64,000 bases of DNA. Origin: Zhengella sedimenti. Lineage in GTDB: Bacteria; Pseudomonadota; Alphaproteobacteria; Rhizobiales; Rhizobiaceae. Shown here in pieces: positions 27,144 to 35,196 of the stretch (positions are counted from its first letter, which is position 1; every line of letters begins with the position of its first letter). Below the pieces are notes generated by a model. The model made no database searches, was not told the DNA's origin, and worked only from the letters and a program-made list of their open reading frames with translations. The position numbers were made by a program, and so were the translations under genes. The stretch covers positions 186,001 to 250,000 of the forward strand of contig NZ_JBKFFP010000006.1 of NCBI RefSeq assembly GCF_046506625.1, written 5' to 3'.

Positions 27144-27926
27144 ATGATCGAACTCTCGCTCGAAATCGCAGCCCTTCTCGCACTCGCCGCCTTCCTGGCC
27201 GGCTTCATCGATGCCATCGCCGGCGGCGGCGGCCTGATCACAGTCCCTGCCCTCCTGCTGGCCGGCTTCGACCCGGTCGTGGCGCTTGGCACGAACAAGC
27301 TGCAAAGCCTGTTCGGTTCCGGCTCCGCGACGCTCGCCTATGCGGCGAAGGGCCATGTCCACCTGCGCCGGCAATTGCCCGCGGCCCTGGCCTCGTGCCT
27401 CGGCGCCGTGGCTGGCGCCATGCTTGCCACCGTGCTCCCGGATACGGTGCTCAAGGCCGTCCTTCCGGTCCTTCTCGTCACCATCGCCCTCTACTTCGCC
27501 TTCAAGCCGTCGCTCTCCGATATCGACCGGGCCGAGCGCATCGGCCCGTTCCTGTTCTCGCTCACCGCCGTGCCGCTGATCGGGTTCTATGACGGCGTGT
27601 TCGGCCCCGGCACCGGTTCCTTCTTCATGCTGGCCTATGTCGGGCTGGCCGGCTATGGTGTGCTGAAGGCCACCGCCCACACCAAGGTGATGAATTTCGC
27701 CTCCAACATCGGCGCCTTCGCAGCCTTCGCCGCCGTCGGCGTTATCGCCTGGAAGGCCGGTCTCGTCATGGGCGTGATGCAGTTTGCCGGCGCCCGCCTC
27801 GGCGCCCATTTCGCCATGCGGAACGGTGCGCGCCTCATCAAGCCGCTGCTCGTGGTGAGTTGCACCATATTGGCGATCCGGCTCGTCATGGATCCCGACA
27901 ATCCGCTGCGCGCGCTCCTTCCATGA
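27144..27926 (+). CDS. TSUP (TauE/SafE) family permease
   Basis: A 260-residue membrane protein with about seven to eight helices. The first repeat reads GFIDAIAGGGGLITVPALL (residues 22-40) and the second YDGVFGPGTGSFFMLAYV near residue 152; these duplicated glycine-rich motifs define the family. It is much more typical of the family core than the TSUP gene at 4467-5243, so the two are not recent duplicates. The substrate is unknown. It diverges from the TerB-like gene and precedes the valine-degradation pair by 107 bases. Confidence 0.87.
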   Translation: MIELSLEIAALLALAAFLAGFIDAIAGGGGLITVPALLLAGFDPVVALGTNKLQSLFGSGSATLAYAAKGHVHLRRQLPAALASCLGAVAGAMLATVLPDTVLKAVLPVLLVTIALYFAFKPSLSDIDRAERIGPFLFSLTAVPLIGFYDGVFGPGTGSFFMLAYVGLAGYGVLKATAHTKVMNFASNIGAFAAFAAVGVIAWKAGLVMGVMQFAGARLGAHFAMRNGARLIKPLLVVSCTILAIRLVMDPDNPLRALLP

Positions 27927-28033
27927 GCCGGCGCACATCGGCTGTGCGGCGAATGTGTACATGTGGAGCATGTTGCGCCGCCCCCAGCTTGGTCTAGATT
28001 GCATGAGAGGAACCTGATGACGGGGAGGATGAC

Positions 28034-29200
28034 ATGGATGCAAGCGTCGACATGAGCGCGGGCCAGTTCGAGTTGAACGAGGACCAGCGCGCCATTCAGG
28101 ACATGGCCCGCTCCTTTGCCGAAGACCGCGTGGCGCCGCACGCGCTGGAATGGGACAAGGCGCGCCACTTTCCCGATGACGTGATCCGCGAGACCGGCCC
28201 GCTCGGCTTCGGCGGTATCTACGTGCGTGAGGATGTCGGCGGCTCCGCCCTGTCCCGTCTCGATGCCGTTCTGGTCTTCGAGGCGCTGTCCACTGCCTGC
28301 CCCGCCTTTTCGTCCTTCATTTCCATTCACAACATGGCGGCCTGGATGATCGACCGCTTCGGCAACGAGGAGCAGCGCCAGCGCTTCCTGCCGAAGCTGA
28401 CGTCCATGGAACTCCTCGCCGGATACTGCCTGACCGAACCGGGTTCGGGCTCCGACGCGGCGGCACTCAAGACGAAGGCCGTGCGCGACGGCGACCACTA
28501 CGTGCTCAACGGCGCCAAGCAGTTCATTTCGGGCGCCGGCGCCAACGACGTCTATGTCGTCATGGTGCGCACCGGCGGCGACGGCCCGTCCGGCATTTCC
28601 ACCATCGTGGTGGAAAAGGACACGCCGGGCCTGTCCTTCGGCGCGCCGGAAAACAAGATGGGCTGGCACATGCAGCCCACTGCCCAGGTGATCTTCGACA
28701 ATTGCCGCGTGCCGGTGGAAAACCGCCTGTCCGACGAGGGCATGGGCTTCCGCATCGCCATGGCGGGGCTGGATGGCGGCCGGCTCAACATCGCCGCCTG
28801 CTCGCTCGGCGGCGCCACGTCGGCCATCGAGAAGGCGGTGCAATATGCCGCCGAACGCCAGGCTTTCGGCAAGGCGATCAACCAGTTCCAGTCGCTCCAG
28901 TTCAAGCTGGCCGACATGGAGATCGAGCTTTCGGCCGCCCGGCAACTGCTCTACACCGCCGCTTCCAAGCTGGACCGCAAGACCCCGGATGCCTCCAAGT
29001 GGTCGGCCATGGCCAAGCGCTTCGTCACCGACGCCGGTTTCGAGATCGTCAATGACGCCCTCCAGATCCACGGCGGTTACGGCTATCTGCACGACTACGG
29101 GATGGAGAAACTGGTGCGCGACCTCCGGGTCCACCAGATCCTTGAAGGCACCAACGAGATCATGCGCATGATCGTCGCCCGCCACATGATCGGGCGCTGA
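28034..29200 (+). CDS. Acyl-CoA dehydrogenase, probable isobutyryl-CoA dehydrogenase
   Basis: A 388-residue flavoprotein. FAD/substrate motifs are YCLTEPGSGSDAAAL near residue 133 and the C-terminal block IHGGYGYLHDYGMEKLVRD; the catalytic base is Glu375 in LEGTNEIMRM. The neighbour mmsB, 31 bases downstream, encodes 3-hydroxyisobutyrate dehydrogenase, which points to the isobutyryl-CoA to methacrylyl-CoA step of valine breakdown rather than a fatty acyl substrate. GGGGAGGATGAC precedes the ATG. 2-Methylbutyryl-CoA activity remains possible. Confidence 0.86.
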   Translation: MDASVDMSAGQFELNEDQRAIQDMARSFAEDRVAPHALEWDKARHFPDDVIRETGPLGFGGIYVREDVGGSALSRLDAVLVFEALSTACPAFSSFISIHNMAAWMIDRFGNEEQRQRFLPKLTSMELLAGYCLTEPGSGSDAAALKTKAVRDGDHYVLNGAKQFISGAGANDVYVVMVRTGGDGPSGISTIVVEKDTPGLSFGAPENKMGWHMQPTAQVIFDNCRVPVENRLSDEGMGFRIAMAGLDGGRLNIAACSLGGATSAIEKAVQYAAERQAFGKAINQFQSLQFKLADMEIELSAARQLLYTAASKLDRKTPDASKWSAMAKRFVTDAGFEIVNDALQIHGGYGYLHDYGMEKLVRDLRVHQILEGTNEIMRMIVARHMIGR

Positions 29201-29231
29201 CCGGCGAACCGCGACGGAGGAGAAACCAGAC

Positions 29232-30116
29232 ATGACCACGATTGCATTCATCGGCCTTGGCAACATGGGCAATCCCATGGCAGCCAACCTCGTCAAGGGC
29301 GGCCACCAGGTTCAGGGCTTCGATCTCGTGCCGGAAAACCTCAAGGTGGCGCGCGACAATGGCGTCACCGTCATGGCGAACGCCGCCGCGGCGGTGCGCG
29401 AGGCGGATGTCATCATCACCATGCTGCCGGCCGGCAAGCATGTGCTTTCGGTCTACAACGACATCGTGGCAGCGGCCGATCGGGCCGCCTTGTTCATCGA
29501 TTCCTCCACCATCGACGTGGATTCGGCGCGAAAGGCCCACGCCATTGCCGAGGCCGCGGGCATGCAATCCCTGGATGCGCCGGTATCGGGCGGCGTCGGC
29601 GGCGCCCAGGCTGCAACCCTGACCTTCATGTGCGGCGGATCGGAAGCCGCCTTCAAGCGCGCCGAGCCCTATCTGGCGCTGATGGGCAAGAAGGCGGTCC
29701 ATTGCGGCGACGCCGGCAATGGCCAGGCGGCAAAGATCTGCAACAACATGATCCTCGGCATCTCGATGATCGGCGTCGGCGAGGCCTTCGCCCTGGCCGA
29801 GAAGCTGGGCCTTTCGCACCAGGCACTGTACGACGTGGCGTCCACGTCGTCAGGCCAATGCTGGTCGCTTACCACCTATTGCCCGGTGCCGGGCCCCGTG
29901 CCGTCTTCGCCGGCCAACAACGGCTACAAGCCCGGTTTTGCTGCCGCTCTCATGCTCAAGGACCTGCGCCTGGCCCAGGAGGCCGCCCAGTCAACCGGTG
30001 CGGCCACCCCGCTCGGCGCAGAGGCCGCGCAGATCTATACCCTGTTCAACGCGCAGGGAAACGGCGACACCGACTTCTCGGGAATCGTGAACTTCCTGCG
30101 CGGCGGAAAGGGTTGA
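29232..30116 (+). CDS. mmsB: 3-Hydroxyisobutyrate dehydrogenase
   Basis: A 294-residue NAD+-dependent beta-hydroxyacid dehydrogenase. The Rossmann motif is FIGLGNMGNPMAANL (residues 6-20), the substrate-binding DAPVSGGVGGAQ is at 115-126 and the catalytic lysine is Lys168 in GNGQAAKICNN. It oxidises 3-hydroxyisobutyrate to methylmalonate semialdehyde in valine degradation, consistent with the isobutyryl-CoA dehydrogenase gene just upstream. AGGAGAAACC precedes the ATG. The hydratase and CoA-hydrolase steps are not encoded in this window. Confidence 0.92.
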   Translation: MTTIAFIGLGNMGNPMAANLVKGGHQVQGFDLVPENLKVARDNGVTVMANAAAAVREADVIITMLPAGKHVLSVYNDIVAAADRAALFIDSSTIDVDSARKAHAIAEAAGMQSLDAPVSGGVGGAQAATLTFMCGGSEAAFKRAEPYLALMGKKAVHCGDAGNGQAAKICNNMILGISMIGVGEAFALAEKLGLSHQALYDVASTSSGQCWSLTTYCPVPGPVPSSPANNGYKPGFAAALMLKDLRLAQEAAQSTGAATPLGAEAAQIYTLFNAQGNGDTDFSGIVNFLRGGKG

Positions 30117-30328
30117 CGTCCGTTAACCCCTGTAAACGCCAAAAAGACAAAAAAATGCGCGATTTAGATTTGCTTAAGTCCTCGCTAACCAGCCGGTAAC
30201 GATAGCGCTTTAAAACGGACGACAAGGCGCTCGAAAACGCCTTGCCGCTCCGGATCAGGTATCGCGTACCGGAGCGGGCATGTTCCCCGGCCCAGCGTAT
30301 CTTCCGGGCGGGAGCCATGCGTACTGGA
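30117..30328. other. Structured intergenic stretch with serial stem-loops
   Basis: No gene is visible here. After an A-rich segment (30140-30180) come three consecutive dyads. The first is CGCTA/TAGCG at 30183-30207. The second is CAAGGCG/CGCCTTG at 30223-30244 (loop 8). The third is CCGCTCCGG/CCGGAGCGG at 30245-30277, which also holds an inner GGTA/TACC pair. The second and third are directly adjacent and could stack coaxially. Together with the terminator that follows, this is a plausible leader RNA or small RNA, but no promoter was identified with confidence. Confidence 0.45.
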
Positions 30329-30375
30329 TGGCAAAGCCGCGTTCCCCCGGTGACGGGCGGGCGCGGTTTTTGCCA
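30329..30375 (+). terminator. Long hairpin ending in T5
   Basis: TGGCAAAGCCGCG (30329-30341) pairs with CGCGGTTTTTGCCA (30362-30375), with an inner CCCG-GTGA-CGGG tetraloop stem. CGCGG followed by TTTTT is a classical intrinsic-terminator shape on the + strand. It would end transcripts from the mmsB operon or a leader RNA before the HlyD genes. Confidence 0.6.
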
Positions 30376-30387
30376 TGCCGGTATCAC

Positions 30388-30403
30388 TTTATGGTTGTAT
30401 GAT
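30388..30403 (+). promoter_or_regulatory. Promoter-like element ahead of the HlyD/M50 operon
   Basis: TTTATGGTTGTATGAT matches the element upstream of the ManC-like gene (18040-18055) at 13 of 16 positions and ends in a -10-like TATGAT. A further partial dyad, GTTGTAT/ATGCAAC (30394-30418), overlaps it and could be an operator. Confidence 0.4.
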
Positions 30404-30453
30404 TGCCAGTTATGCAACTATGATTCCCCGTGAACCAGAATCGCGGGGATATG

Positions 30454-31203
30454 ATGAAACTCCCGAAGACCCGGAAGACCATTTTGGCCTTGCTCCTGCT
30501 TGCAACCCCTTTGCAGGCCGCCGAAACCGATGACATGCAGGAACTGCGCGGCGTGGTTCGCTCCAAGGCGCGCCTGGAAATCGCAACCGACCTGACGATT
30601 CCGGTCGCCGAAGCCCCCTTGCGTGACGGGATGCGTTTCAGGAAGGGCGAACTGCTGCTTGCATTCGACTGCCGCCGCCTCGAGGCCGAGCAACGTGCCG
30701 CGAGCGCCGCTGTCCGTGCCGCCACTGTCGAACACAACCAGAAAGCGCATTTGCGAAAGCACGGCGCGGCCGGCAAGGGCGAGGTGGATCTGGCCTTGGC
30801 CGGACTGGAAAAAGGCCGTGCCGAACTGGAACTCGCGGAAGCGAAGATGACTGGCTGCCGGATCGAGGCGCCGTTTGACGGCCGCATCGTCGAACGGTTC
30901 GCCGACGTTCACGAGATCCCCGAACCCGGCAAGCCGCTGATGGTGATCGTCGACGACAGCAACCTGGAGATCGATTTCGTCGCGCCGTCGCGCTGGCTGA
31001 GCTGGCTGGAGCCGGGTGCCGGATTCGGCTTCACGGTCGACGAAACGGGCGTGTCGGTGCGCGGCCGGATCGAACGGATCGGTGCCGAGGTGGATGCGGT
31101 CAGCCAGACCGTCCGTCTCACCGGAACACTCGACAGCGGCGCCGGCGTCATCCTCCCCGGCATGAGTGGCAACGCCCTGTTCGACAGGCAGACCGGGCAG
31201 TGA
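30454..31203 (+). CDS. Small periplasmic HlyD/RND-type membrane fusion protein
   Basis: A 249-residue exported adaptor with a signal peptide in about residues 1-22 (ending LQAAE), two lipoyl/barrel-sandwich halves (VAEAPLRDGMRFRKGELLLAFDC and CRIEAPFDGRIVERFADVHEI) and a short coiled-coil hairpin between them. It is shorter than full RND adaptors (350-400 residues) and ends after one beta-barrel domain. The ATG at 30454 has GGGG 5 bases upstream; a GTG at 30430 is possible. CCCCG (30426-30430) can pair with CGGGG (30444-30448), which would mask this ribosome binding site. It is the first gene of a three-gene operon. Confidence 0.82.
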   Translation: MKLPKTRKTILALLLLATPLQAAETDDMQELRGVVRSKARLEIATDLTIPVAEAPLRDGMRFRKGELLLAFDCRRLEAEQRAASAAVRAATVEHNQKAHLRKHGAAGKGEVDLALAGLEKGRAELELAEAKMTGCRIEAPFDGRIVERFADVHEIPEPGKPLMVIVDDSNLEIDFVAPSRWLSWLEPGAGFGFTVDETGVSVRGRIERIGAEVDAVSQTVRLTGTLDSGAGVILPGMSGNALFDRQTGQ

Positions 31204-31207
31204 AGCC

Positions 31208-32644
31208 ATGAACGCCCCGGTGCGCAAGCCGTTTTCCCTGAAGCCATCCCCATCTTCGCCGGGTGCAGCGCCGGCCAATGCCGCCCATGCCGGACCTTCT
31301 GTCCCACAGGCACCCCAGGCACGGACGACGGCGCGGCCAGGATCCCGCCTCGAATTGCTCCTCGAAATCGAAGGCGGCCTGCGCGAAGCGCAGAGCGAAG
31401 CGGAACTGGGCCAGTATATCGTCGACGAAACGGGCCGGATTCTGCGATTTGCCGGAACCTGCTACCTGCTTCTCCAGCGCGCATGGAAAGGACACCCGGT
31501 CCTCAGCCATGCCACCGGCGTGTCCAGTCCGGACAGACAATCGCCTCTTGCGGCGTCGCTGGAAGCAGCCGTCGCCCGCAATGCCGGCCTGCTCGCCGCT
31601 GGCAGGCCGGCCGTTTTGCCGTTCGACGAACCGCTGGCGGGAAGCGGGAAGAAACGCCTGCTGGCAATACCGTTGCGCATCATCGGGGGCAGGACCGCCG
31701 GCGTTCTCGCCATCCCTGTCAGCAAGGCTCCCGGCGATGCCGACCAGTTGATCGCGGCCCGCCTTGCATCCGCCTATGGCCACGCACTCACGCCCTTCGC
31801 GCGCAGCCTCGGCCGCCAGGCTCTTGTGGCGCGCCGGCGGCAGATCGCCATGGCGCTGGCGCTGGCCGGCATGCTATCCCTTTTCATTCCCGTTCCCCTC
31901 ACGGTCCTTGCGCCAGCCGAAGTCGTGCCGCGCGATCCCTTCGTGGTCGCTGCTCCCGTCGACGGCGTGATCCGGCGCCTTCTTGTCGATCCCAACCAGT
32001 CCGTCGCAGCCGGTGAACTGCTGGCAGAGTTCGATGACACCGAGCCCAGGGGTCGCTACGACGTGGCAGCCCGGGCTCTCGACATCGCTTCTGCCCGGGA
32101 GCGCAGGACTCGGCAGGGTGCGTTTGCTTCGCAGGACATGCGCCGCGAACTGGCCATCGCCGAGGCCGAGCGCCGCATGGCGGAGGCGGAACTGGCAGAG
32201 GCCCGCGACCGTCTGGAACGGACCCGGATCCGGGCGCCCGCGGCGGGAATCGTGCTCTATTCCAACCGGGACGACTGGACCGGCAAACCCGTTTCCACGG
32301 GCGAGCGGATCATGCGCATCGCCGATCCGAACCGCCTCCGGTTGCGGATCGAACTTGCCATCGGCGATACCGTGGCGCTCGACGGGGACGGCAGCCTGCG
32401 TCTCTTCCTCGATGCCGCCCCCCTGGCACCCGTCTTGGCGAAGGTGGAAACCGCCGCCTATCTGGCCGAACCCACACCCGACAACCGTCTCGTCTATCCG
32501 GTTCTCGCCGCGATCGAAGACGGCGCGGTTCCCCTGCGGCCGGGACTGAGGGGAACCGCGCAGATCTACGGACCGCGCGTCTCGCTGGGCTATTACCTGT
32601 TCCGCCGTCCCATCGCCCTGTTGCGGCAGAGATTCGGAATTTGA
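31208..32644 (+). CDS. GAF-domain / HlyD-family membrane fusion protein
   Basis: A 478-residue protein. The N-terminal region is a Pro/Ala-rich segment followed by a cytoplasmic GAF-like sensor domain (about residues 48-200; LELLLEIEGGLREAQSEAELGQYIVDETG). A single membrane helix (about 213-235) follows, then a periplasmic HlyD part with two lipoyl halves (VAAPVDGVIRRLLVDPNQSV and IRAPAAGIVLYSNRDDW) around a coiled coil, and a beta-barrel. GAF domains bind small ligands and are not usual in export adaptors. It starts 4 bases after the first adaptor gene and ends 4 bases before the M50 fusion gene, so the three must be co-expressed. The transported or processed substrate is unknown. Confidence 0.8.
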   Translation: MNAPVRKPFSLKPSPSSPGAAPANAAHAGPSVPQAPQARTTARPGSRLELLLEIEGGLREAQSEAELGQYIVDETGRILRFAGTCYLLLQRAWKGHPVLSHATGVSSPDRQSPLAASLEAAVARNAGLLAAGRPAVLPFDEPLAGSGKKRLLAIPLRIIGGRTAGVLAIPVSKAPGDADQLIAARLASAYGHALTPFARSLGRQALVARRRQIAMALALAGMLSLFIPVPLTVLAPAEVVPRDPFVVAAPVDGVIRRLLVDPNQSVAAGELLAEFDDTEPRGRYDVAARALDIASARERRTRQGAFASQDMRRELAIAEAERRMAEAELAEARDRLERTRIRAPAAGIVLYSNRDDWTGKPVSTGERIMRIADPNRLRLRIELAIGDTVALDGDGSLRLFLDAAPLAPVLAKVETAAYLAEPTPDNRLVYPVLAAIEDGAVPLRPGLRGTAQIYGPRVSLGYYLFRRPIALLRQRFGI

Positions 32645-32648
32645 CGGG

Positions 32649-34763
32649 ATGACCGCGGCCACGGTTCCAGACGGGCCTGACCTGCCCCGCTTGCGCTCGG
32701 ATCTCCTTTTCCACGAGGCGCCCGGCGATGCGACCGGAGCACGGGCCTGGCTGATAGAGGATCCTGTCCGGCAACGCTTTTTCCGCCTTTCCCGCCCTGC
32801 TTTCGATCTTCTGTCGGCATGGTGCGCCGGCCCCGCTGCCGCAACGCTTCGCCAATACACCGAACGGACCGGCCACGTGCTGGCTCCGGAGGATATCGAG
32901 GGCATGATCCGTTTCTTGAAAGCCAACGAACTGGCCTGTCCCGCCGCCGGAGACTGGAAAATCCTGGCCGAGGCCGCAAGGCGCGGCCGCCGTGGCATCC
33001 TGTCGAGTGCCGCGCACGCCTACATCTTCTTCCGCGTGCCCCTTCTCCGGCCGCAAACCTTCCTCGATCGCGCCTGGCCGGTCGTCGCGCCGCTTTTCAC
33101 GCGCACCTTCGCGCTTTTCACCGCGCTGGTGGCGCTCGCCGGGCTCTGGCTGGCATCCCGGCAATGGGATGTCTTCGTTCACACCTTCGTGGATTTCCTC
33201 AGCCTCGAGGGCGTCATCATCTACGGCGCGAGCCTGGCCGTCATCAAGTCCCTGCACGAACTCGGCCATGCCTTCATGGCACGGCGCTACAACGTCCCGG
33301 TTCCCACCATCGGCGTGGCCTTCATCGTGCTTTTTCCGATCCTCTACACGGACACGACGAGCGCCTGGCGCCTGCCGGCACGCAAGCGCGTCATGATCGA
33401 CGCGGCCGGCATCTTTACCGAACTGGTCATCGCCGCCTGGTGTACCCTGCTCTGGGCGCTGCTTCCCGACGGCCCGCTGAGGGGCGTCGTCTTCGCCGCA
33501 GCCACGCTCTCATGGGTCACGTCGCTCGCGGTCAACCTGAACCCGCTGATGCGCTTCGACGGCTACTACCTGCTCGCAGACATCATGGACTTCCGCAACC
33601 TCCAACAGCGCGGCTTCGCGCTCGCCCGCTGGCGGATGCGCGAACTTCTCTTCGGCTGGGGCGAACCGCCGCCTGAAACGTTGCGCCCATCTGTCCGGCG
33701 GTTCATCATCATCCACGCCTGGGCGACCTGGATCTACCGCTTTTTCCTGTTCGCGGGCATCGCGCTCCTCGTCTACCACATGACGGTGAAGGTCATCGGC
33801 ATCGCCCTCTTCCTCGTGGAAATCGGAATCTTCATCGCCATGCCCGTCTATCGGGAGATCGCGACCTGGTGGGGCGAGCGCAAGCGATTCGCGCTCAACC
33901 GGACGATGTTTCGCACCGTGTTGGTGGCGGGCGGGCTTCTCCTCGTCCTCTTTCTGCCATGGCAGGGTTCGGTGCGCGCGCCGGCACTGCTGCGCGCCGC
34001 GCCTACCTATGCCGTCCATGCACCGGCAAAAGCCCGTCTCGTCGAGGTTCTCGCCACCGATGGCGCGTCCGTCAGCCAGGGACAATTGCTCTACCGGCTC
34101 GAAGCGCCGGACCTTGCCTATCGCAAGCGTGTCGCCGAAGCCCGGCGCGCGCTGGCCAGCGCGCGCCTGGCGCGGATGACCGCCGACATGCGCGACCGTT
34201 CCGAACGCGGCGTCATCGAGAACGAACTGGCGTCGGCGCAAAGCGAAATCGCCAGCCTAGAATCACTGGAATCGGCGCTCGTAATCCGCGCGCCGATTGC
34301 CGGGCGCATCGCCAATGCGCTGCCGGACCTGCACACCGGACTCTGGATATCGCCGTCGACCCGGCTGGCGGTGATCGCGGCTCCTTCGGCGGCCTCGCTG
34401 GTCGCGGCCATCTCCGAAGAGGATGTGCATCGCCTGCAGCCCGGCGCGACCGGCCGGTTCGTTGCCGGGGAACCGGAATTCGAGGCCCTGACCGTCACCC
34501 TGACCGGGCTTTCACCGACCCCCTTGAGGGCCCTGCCGGGCGCCTTGCTGGGGTCGGAACATGGCGGGCCCATTCCCACGGAGCGCGACGGCAGCGGCGA
34601 GATCGCCGGAAGCTGGTATGGCGCCGCATTCGCGGCGCTGGACCGGCAACCGGTTGCCCACGAGATGCGCGGAAGCGTGACACTGGACGCAACACGCGAA
34701 AGCCTGGCGGCAGGTTTTGTCCGCCGCATCGCCGCCGTGCTCGTCCGCGAGAGCGGCTTCTGA
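32649..34763 (+). CDS. PqqD-like / site-2-type M50 metalloprotease / HlyD fusion protein
   Basis: A 704-residue membrane protein. Residues 15-110 resemble a PqqD-type winged helix (peptide-recognition element). Residues 150-440 hold about eight helices with the zinc protease motif HELGH at 203-207 and the third-ligand motif NLNPLMRFDGYY with Asp304. Residues 455-700 are a periplasmic HlyD-like lipoyl/coiled-coil/barrel region. This matches the putative peptide zinc metalloprotease family (YydH-like, family knowledge). A protein that both cleaves in the membrane and carries an export adaptor suggests processing coupled to secretion. No ABC exporter, TolC or precursor peptide is adjacent. It starts 4 bases after the GAF-HlyD gene. 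Confidence 0.82.
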   Translation: MTAATVPDGPDLPRLRSDLLFHEAPGDATGARAWLIEDPVRQRFFRLSRPAFDLLSAWCAGPAAATLRQYTERTGHVLAPEDIEGMIRFLKANELACPAAGDWKILAEAARRGRRGILSSAAHAYIFFRVPLLRPQTFLDRAWPVVAPLFTRTFALFTALVALAGLWLASRQWDVFVHTFVDFLSLEGVIIYGASLAVIKSLHELGHAFMARRYNVPVPTIGVAFIVLFPILYTDTTSAWRLPARKRVMIDAAGIFTELVIAAWCTLLWALLPDGPLRGVVFAAATLSWVTSLAVNLNPLMRFDGYYLLADIMDFRNLQQRGFALARWRMRELLFGWGEPPPETLRPSVRRFIIIHAWATWIYRFFLFAGIALLVYHMTVKVIGIALFLVEIGIFIAMPVYREIATWWGERKRFALNRTMFRTVLVAGGLLLVLFLPWQGSVRAPALLRAAPTYAVHAPAKARLVEVLATDGASVSQGQLLYRLEAPDLAYRKRVAEARRALASARLARMTADMRDRSERGVIENELASAQSEIASLESLESALVIRAPIAGRIANALPDLHTGLWISPSTRLAVIAAPSAASLVAAISEEDVHRLQPGATGRFVAGEPEFEALTVTLTGLSPTPLRALPGALLGSEHGGPIPTERDGSGEIAGSWYGAAFAALDRQPVAHEMRGSVTLDATRESLAAGFVRRIAAVLVRESGF

Positions 34764-34768
34764 CCACG

Positions 34769-34785
34769 CCAGCGCCTAGCGCTGG
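34769..34785. terminator. Hairpin at convergent gene ends
   Basis: CCAGCGC-CTA-GCGCTGG is a perfect 7-base-pair stem with a 3-base loop. It lies between the M50 fusion gene stop and the downstream gene on the other strand, whose stop codon forms the loop. It is probably a bidirectional terminator stem, although no T-run follows. Confidence 0.45.
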
Positions 34786-35090
34786 ACCAGCCTGTCGAAA
34801 TTGTGGCGCACGGTCCGCGAGGTTGGCCGCAAGGCGGCCCGCGATGCCCGTGCCATGGTATCGGCCATCAGGTCGCCCGGATGGCGGCCAGAGAGGACAG
34901 ACGGCCAGAACTCGAAGGCGGCTTCCCACAGCGAAAGCTGCGCGGCCCACAAGCCTTCCGCGCCGGCCGCGATCTTCTCGTCGACCGCCCGGTGCGTTTC
35001 GCCGCGCGCCAGTCCCCCCGCCGCCGCCTCTGCATAGAGAACGGGAAGCCGCATCGCCACCACGAAAGGCGCCAGCAGCAGGTCAGCCAT
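34776..35090 (-). CDS. Small protein of unknown function
   Basis: A 104-residue protein, mostly helical and amphipathic, with aromatic-rich AQLSLWEAAFEFWPSVLSG near residues 50-68 and a basic C-terminus (RASRAALRPTSRTVRHNFDRL). Spacing of hydrophobic and aromatic residues is phasin-like, but no family was recognised. The start is uncertain: the ATG at 35090 has only GGCGGG 4 bases upstream. It lies downstream of the aminotransferase gene on the same strand, separated by 106 bases. Confidence 0.5.
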   Translation of the reverse strand: MADLLLAPFVVAMRLPVLYAEAAAGGLARGETHRAVDEKIAAGAEGLWAAQLSLWEAAFEFWPSVLSGRHPGDLMADTMARASRAALRPTSRTVRHNFDRLVQR

Positions 35091-35196
35091 GGACCCGCCG
35101 CCAGCCTCCCTGCTCCCGGAACGTGACATCCGGCCATAGCCCGATACCCGTCCGTGCGGGCTCATCGGCCGGACCGTTTGCGCATGGCCGCCATCC

